This document shows, in pieces, positions 59,263-64,000 of a stretch of 64,000 nt of DNA (positions are counted from its first letter, which is position 1; each line of letters begins with the position of its first letter). The translations under genes and the position numbers were made by a program. The notes under the pieces are model-generated. The model searched no databases, was not told the origin of the DNA, and worked only from the letters and a program-made list of their open reading frames with translations. The stretch spans positions 124,001 through 188,000 of the forward strand of contig NW_027555008.1 of the NCBI RefSeq assembly GCF_964656455.1, read 5' to 3'. This DNA is from Halichoerus grypus (lineage: Eukaryota > Chordata > Mammalia > Carnivora > Phocidae).

Positions 59263-61557
59263 GTGAGAGCCTGGGGAACGGGTTGCATTCATAACCCAGA
59301 GGGAGAAACAGGCCAGTGCAGAAGGCACCTCTCGAACCAGCTGTCGTTTCAAGAAACTAGCATTCCTCTTGCACGGGTTTGGGGAGGTCTAAAATGCAGG
59401 CACCTCCCTCGAAGGAACGATAGTGTAGAGAAACCGTACTTTAGCTACCAACGAACTGTCTGAAGGAGAATGCACTTTACGGTGTACCACGGGTGAGAGC
59501 CCGGGGAACGGGTTCCATACGTAGCACGGAGGGAGAAACAGGCCGGTGCAGAAAGCACCTCTCGAACCACCTCCAGGTTCATGAAACTAGCATTCCTCTT
59601 GCCCGGGTGTGTGGAGCTTTAATATGCAGGCACCTCCCTCGAAGGAACGACAGTGTAGAGAAACCGTCCTTTAGCTACGGTCCACCTCTCTGCAGGAGAA
59701 AGCAGTTTACGTTGTCCACGGGTGAGAAACTGCGGAACGAGTTGCATACATAACACGGAGCGAGAAACAGGCCGTTGCAGACGGCCCCTCTCGAGCCAGC
59801 TCTAGTTTCATGGAACTAGCATTCCACTTGCACGGGTGTGTGCAGGTCTAAAATACAGGCACCTCCCTCGAAGGAAAAACAGTGTAGAGAAAACGTGCTT
59901 TAGCTACCGTCCAGCTCTGTGAAGGAGAAAGCAGTTTTCGGTGTATCAGGAGTGAGAGCCTGGGAAACGGGTTGCATTCATAACCCGGAGGGAGAAGCAG
60001 GCCGGTGCAGAAGGCACCTCTCGAACCAGCTGTCGTTTCAAGAAACTAGCGTTCCTCTTGCACGGGTGTGTGGAGCTTTAATATGCAGGCACCTCCCTCG
60101 AAGGAACAACAGTGTAGAGAAACCGTACTTTAGCTACTACGAACTCTCTGAAGCAGAATGCAGTTTACGGTGTACCATGGGTGAGAGCCCGGGGAACGGG
60201 TTCCATACATAGCACGGAGGGAGAAACAGGCCTGTGCAGAAAGCACCTCTCGAACCAGCTCCAGTTGCATGAAACTAGCATTCCTCTTGCCCGGCTGTGT
60301 GGAGCTTTAACATGCAGGCACCTCCCTCGAAGGAACGACAGTGTAGAGAAACTGTCCTTTAGCTACCTTCCACCTCTCTGCAAGAGAAAGCAGTTTACGT
60401 TATCCACGGGTGAGAACCTGGGGAACGAGTTCCATACATAACACGCAGCTAGAAACAGGCTGTTGCAGACGGCCCCTCTCGAGCCAGCTCTAGTTTCATG
60501 GAACTAGCATTCCACTTGCACGGGTGTGTGGAGGTCTAAAATGCAGGCACCTCCCTCGAAGGAACAACAGTGCAGAGAAACCGTGCTTTAGCTAGCGTCC
60601 ACCTCTCTGAAGGAGGAAGCAGTTTACCGTGTACTCTGGGTGAGAGCCTGGGGAACGGGTTCCATATGTAAATCCGAGGAAGAGACAGGCCGGTGCAGAA
60701 GGTACTTCTCGAAAGAGCTCCAGTTTCATGAATGTAGCATTCCTCTTACACGGGTGTGTGGAGGTCTAATATCCAGGCACCTCCCTCGAGGGAACAACAG
60801 TGTGGAGAAAACGTGCTTTAGCTACCGTCCACCTCTCTGAAGGAGAAAACAGTTTACCTTGTACCAGGGGTGAGAGCCTGGGGAACGGGTTGCATTCATA
60901 ACCCGGAGGGAGAAACAGGCCGGTGCAGAAGGCACCTCTCGAACCAGCTGTCGTTTCAAGAAACTAGCATTCCTCTTGCACGGGTGTGTGGAGCTTTAAT
61001 ATGCAGGCACCTCCCTCGAAGGAACGACAGTGTAGAGAAACCGTACTTTAGCTACTACGAACTCTCTGAAGCAGAATGCAGTTTACGGTGTACCATGGGT
61101 GAGAGCCCGGGGAACGGGTTCCATACATAGCACGGAGGGAGAAACAGGCCTGTGCAGAAAGCACCTCTCGAACCAGCTCCAGTTGCATGAAACTAGCATT
61201 CCTCTTGCCCGGCTGTGTGGAGCTTTAACATGCAGGCACCTCCCTCGAAGGAACGACAGTGTAGAGAAACTGTCCTTTAGCTACCTTCCACCTCTCTGCA
61301 AGAGAAAGCAGTTTACGTTATCCACGGGTGAGAACCTGGGGAACGAGTTCCATACATAACACGGAGCTAGAAACAGGCTGTTGCAGACGGCCCCTCTCGA
61401 GCCAGCTCTAGTTTCATGGAACTAGCATTCCACTTGCACGGGTGTGTGGAGGTCTCAAATGCAGGCACCTCCCTTGAAGGAACAACAGTGTAGAGAAACC
61501 GTGCTTTAGCTAGCGTCCACCTCTCTGACGGAGAAAACTGTGTACCTTGTACCAGGG
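59263..61557 (+). repeat. 10-mer HOR in super-HOR copy 2
   Basis: Same order and variants as the 10-mers at 47800 and 303. Compared with 303-2597 the differences I found are 1707/60667 (c/t) and the three private changes in I of the first copy. Confidence 0.93.
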
Positions 61558-64000
61558 GTGAGAGCCTGGGGAACGGGTTGCATTCATAACCCAGAGGGAG
61601 AAACAGGCCAGTGCAGAAGGCACCTCTCGAACCAGCTGTCGTTTCAAGAAACTAGCATTCCTCTTGCACGGGTTTGGGGAGGTCTAAAATGCAGGCACCT
61701 CCCTCGAAGGAACGATAGTGTAGAGAAACCGTACTTTAGCTACCAACGAACTGTCTGAAGGAGAATGCACTTTACGGTGTACCACGGGTGATAGCCCGGG
61801 GAACGGGTTCCATACGTAGCACGGAGGGAGAAACAGGCCGGTGCAGAAAGCACCTCTCGAACCAGCTCCAGTTTCATGAAACTAGCATTCCTCTTGCCCG
61901 GGTGTGTGGAGCTTTAATATGCAGGCACCTCCCTCGAAGGAACGACAGTGTAGAGAAACCGTCCTTTAGCTACGGTCCACCTCTCTGCAGGAGAAAGCAG
62001 TTTACGTTGTCCACGGGTGAGAAACTGCGGAACGAGTTGCATACATAACACGGAGCGAGAAACAGGCCGTTGCAGACGGCCCCTCTCGAGCCAGCTCTAG
62101 TTTCATGGAACTAGCATTCCACTTGCACGGGTGTGTGCAGGTCTAAAATACAGGCACCTCCCTCGAAGGAAAAACAGTGTAGAGAAACCGTGCTTTAGCT
62201 ACCGTCCACCTCTCTGAAGGAGGAAGCAGTTTACCGTGTACTGTGGGTGAGGGCCTGGGGAGCGGGTTCCATATGTAAATCCGAGGGAGACACAGGCCGG
62301 TGCAGAAGGTACTTCTCGAACGAGCTCCAGTTTCACGAATGTAGCATTCCTCTTACACGGGTGTGTGGAGGTCTAATATCCAGGCACCTCCCTCGAAGGA
62401 ACAACAGTGTGGAGAAAACGTGCTTTAGCTACCGTCCAGCTCTGTGAAGGAGAAAGCAGTTTACGGTGTACCAGGAGTGAGAGCCTGGGAAACGGGTTGC
62501 ATTCATAACCCGGAGGGAGAAGCAGGCCGGTGCAAAAGGCACCTCTCGAACCAGCTGTAGTTTCAAGAAACTAGCATTCCTCTTGCACTGGTGCGTGGAG
62601 GTCCACAATGCAGGCACCTCCCTCGAAGGAACAACAGTGTAGAGAAACCGTACTTTAGCTCCTACGAACACTCTGAAGCAGAATGCACTTTACGGTGTAC
62701 CATGGGTGAGAGCCCGGGGATCGGGTTCCATACATAGCACGAAGGGAGAAACAGGCCTCTGCAGAAAGAACCTCTCGAACCAGCTCCAGTTTCATGAAAC
62801 TAGCATTCCTCTTGCACGGGTTTGTGGAGCATTAATATGCAGGCACCTCCCTCGAAGGAACGACAGTGTAGAGAAACTGTCCTTTAGCTACCTTCCACCT
62901 CTCTGCAAGAGAAAGCTGTTTACGTTATCCACGGGTGAGAACCTGGGGAACGAGTTCCATACATAACACGCAGCTAGAAACAGGCTGTTGCAGACGGCCC
63001 CTCTCGAGCCAGCTCTATTTTCATGGAACTAGCATTCCACTTGCACGGGTGTGTGGAGGTCTAAAATGCAGGCACCTCCCTCGAAGGAACAACAGTGCAG
63101 AGAAACCGTGCTTTAGCTAGCGTCCACCTCTCTGAAGGAGGAAGCAGTTTACCGTGTACTGTGGGTGAGGGCCTGGGGACCGGGTTCCATATGTAAATCC
63201 GAGGGAGACACAGGCCGGTGCAGAAGGTACTTCTCGAACGAGCTCCAGTTTCACGAATGTAGCATGCCTCTTACACGGGTGTGTGGAGTTCTAATATCCA
63301 GGCACCTCCCTCGAAGGAACAACAGTGTGGAGAAAACGTGCTTTAGCTACCGTCCACCTCTCTGAAGGAGAAAACAGTTTACCTTGTACCAGGGGTGAGA
63401 GCCTGGGGAACGGGTTGCATTCATAACCCGGAGGGAGAAACAGGCCGGTGCAGAAGGCACCTCTCGAACCAGCTGTCGTTTCAAGAAACTAGCATTCCTC
63501 TTGCACGGGTGTGTGGAGCTTTAATATGCAGGCACCTCCCTCGAAGGAACGACAGTGTAGAGAAACCGTACTTTAGCTACTATGAACTCTCTGAAGCTGA
63601 TTGCAGTTTACGGTGTACCATGGGTGAGAGCCCGGGGAACGGGTTCCATACATAGCACGGAGGGAGAACCAGGCCTGTGCAGAAAGCACCTCTCGAACCA
63701 GCTCCAGTTGCATGAAACTAGCATTCCTCTTGCCCGGCTGTGTGGAGCTTTAACATGCAGGCACCTCCCTCGAAGGAACGACAGTGTAGAGAAACTCTCC
63801 TTTAGCTACCTTCCACCTCTCTGCAAGAGAAAGCAGTTTACGTTATCCACAGGTGAGAACCTGGGGAACGAGTTCCATACATAAAACGGAGCTAGAAACA
63901 GGCTGTTGCAGACGGCCCCTCTCGAGCCAGCTCTAGTTTCATGGAACTAGCATTCCACTTGCACGGGTGTGTGGAGGTCTCAAATGCAGGCACCTCCCTC
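61558..64000 (+). repeat. Partial 11-mer HOR at right edge
   Basis: Monomers A-J are complete (starts 61558, 61788, 62017, 62247, 62477, 62706, 62935, 63165, 63395 and 63624). K from 63853 is cut by the window end. It matches 2598-5040 in all its unusual markers: GTGATAGCC in B, TGCAAAAGG in E, TTAGCTCCTACG at the E end, D-like H and ATAAAACGGAG in K. Confidence 0.93.

Larger units (their letters stand above)
50095..61557 (+). repeat. Super-HOR copy 2: 11+7+11+11+10 monomers, 11,463 bp
   Basis: This is the second copy of the 50-monomer unit: 11-mer 50095, 7-mer 52620, 11-mer 54225, 11-mer 56739, 10-mer 59263. Every private indel of copy 1 is present at +11,463. It is followed at 61558 by the start of an 11-mer that first tracks a third copy, then diverges: 62535 is a where 51072 is g, and the E middle and E end differ. 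At most about 550 bp of a third copy is therefore present. Confidence 0.93.
1..64000 (+). repeat. Satellite DNA array, 229/230-bp monomer, higher-order repeats
   Basis: The entire window consists of head-to-tail copies of a 229-230 bp monomer. Landmarks recur in every unit in the same order and orientation: GTGAGAGCC near the start, CCTCTCGAACCAGC at about 65, a TTTCATGAAAC-type dyad at about 85, GCAGGCACCTCCCTCGAA at about 135, and TTTAGCTAC at about 185. About 278 monomers are complete. I saw no inversion, no inserted transposon, no microsatellite and no unique flank, so the window lies inside the array with neither edge visible. Array size, homogeneity and HOR structure fit eukaryotic heterochromatin (centromere, pericentromere or subtelomere). 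Which of these it is cannot be read from the sequence, and the family is not one I recognise. Confidence 0.98.

Noticed and set aside
285..63884. Recurrent open frames of about 60-110 codons in every monomer, mostly starting with GTG
   Set aside because: They follow the satellite unit exactly, change frame when monomer length changes, have no recognisable domain, and no ATG or splice context is conserved. One open frame per 229-bp unit is explained by few stops in one frame of a repeated sequence.
1..64000. CRISPR array
   Set aside because: Repeat and spacer are not distinguishable: the whole 229-bp unit is conserved, with no short repeats separated by unique spacers and no cas genes.
1..64000. 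CENP-B box (nTTCGnnnnAnnCGGGn)
   Set aside because: The closest minus-strand stretch, TTCGAGGGAGGTGCC, matches the first half but lacks CGGG. I found no full match in the reference monomers.
1..64000. Ribosomal DNA spacer or tandem gene cluster (histone, 5S, U RNA)
   Set aside because: No rRNA, histone or snRNA sequence was recognisable in any monomer, and the unit is too short and too uniform for a gene-bearing repeat.
1..64000. Circular molecule or assembly wrap-around, because the two window ends match
   Set aside because: The matching ends differ at five or more bases and a third related copy starts at 47498, so internal duplication is a better explanation. Read data would be needed to close the question.

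Overview
The whole 64,000-base window is one uninterrupted tandem satellite array with nested higher-order repeats (HORs). All units run head to tail in one orientation. I found no gene, RNA gene, transposon, inversion or unique sequence. The basic monomer is 229-230 bp: about 278 complete monomers plus a partial one at each end. Long homogenised HOR satellite of this kind points to a eukaryotic chromosome, typically a centromeric, pericentromeric or subtelomeric heterochromatin block. I do not recognise the satellite family and cannot name the species. One monomer counted by hand (7647-7875) is 52% G+C with CpG observed/expected near 0.70, so CpG is not strongly depleted.

Monomer phase here is set arbitrarily at the GTG of the recurring GTGAGAGCC. 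The canonical HOR is an 11-mer of 2,525 bp, monomers A-K. By diagnostic bases they fall into four families: a (A, E, I), b (B, F, J), c (C, G, K) and d (D, H). The 11-mer therefore reads abcd-abcd-abc, and the last monomer, K, has a c-type body with a d-type tail. I infer an ancestral tetramer (about 918 bp) that was tripled and then lost one d monomer by unequal exchange. Three further deletion variants are present, each with its own hybrid monomer: a 10-mer (C/D hybrid, D missing, 2,295 bp), a 7-mer (A/E hybrid, one tetramer missing, 1,605-1,606 bp) and a 4-mer (B/I hybrid, 917 bp).

Layout: 1-302 is the tail of one HOR (J end, K). Then 303-2597 10-mer; 2598-5122 11-mer; 5123-6039 4-mer; 6040-15219 four 10-mers; 15220-35419 eight 11-mers (the first seven almost identical, the eighth a different lineage); 35420-38631 two 7-mers. 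Then comes an 11,463-bp super-HOR of 50 monomers (11+7+11+11+10), present twice at 38632-50094 and 50095-61557 with only a few substitutions between copies. A last partial 11-mer fills 61558-64000.

At a larger scale, bases 1-5040 match 58961-64000 base for base apart from five substitutions I could find. The array may thus carry a repeat near 59 kb, or the end of the window may be entering a copy of its start. The main interest is the readable record of unequal crossover, gene conversion and segmental amplification at four size scales, not coding content. The short open frames that recur in every monomer look incidental.
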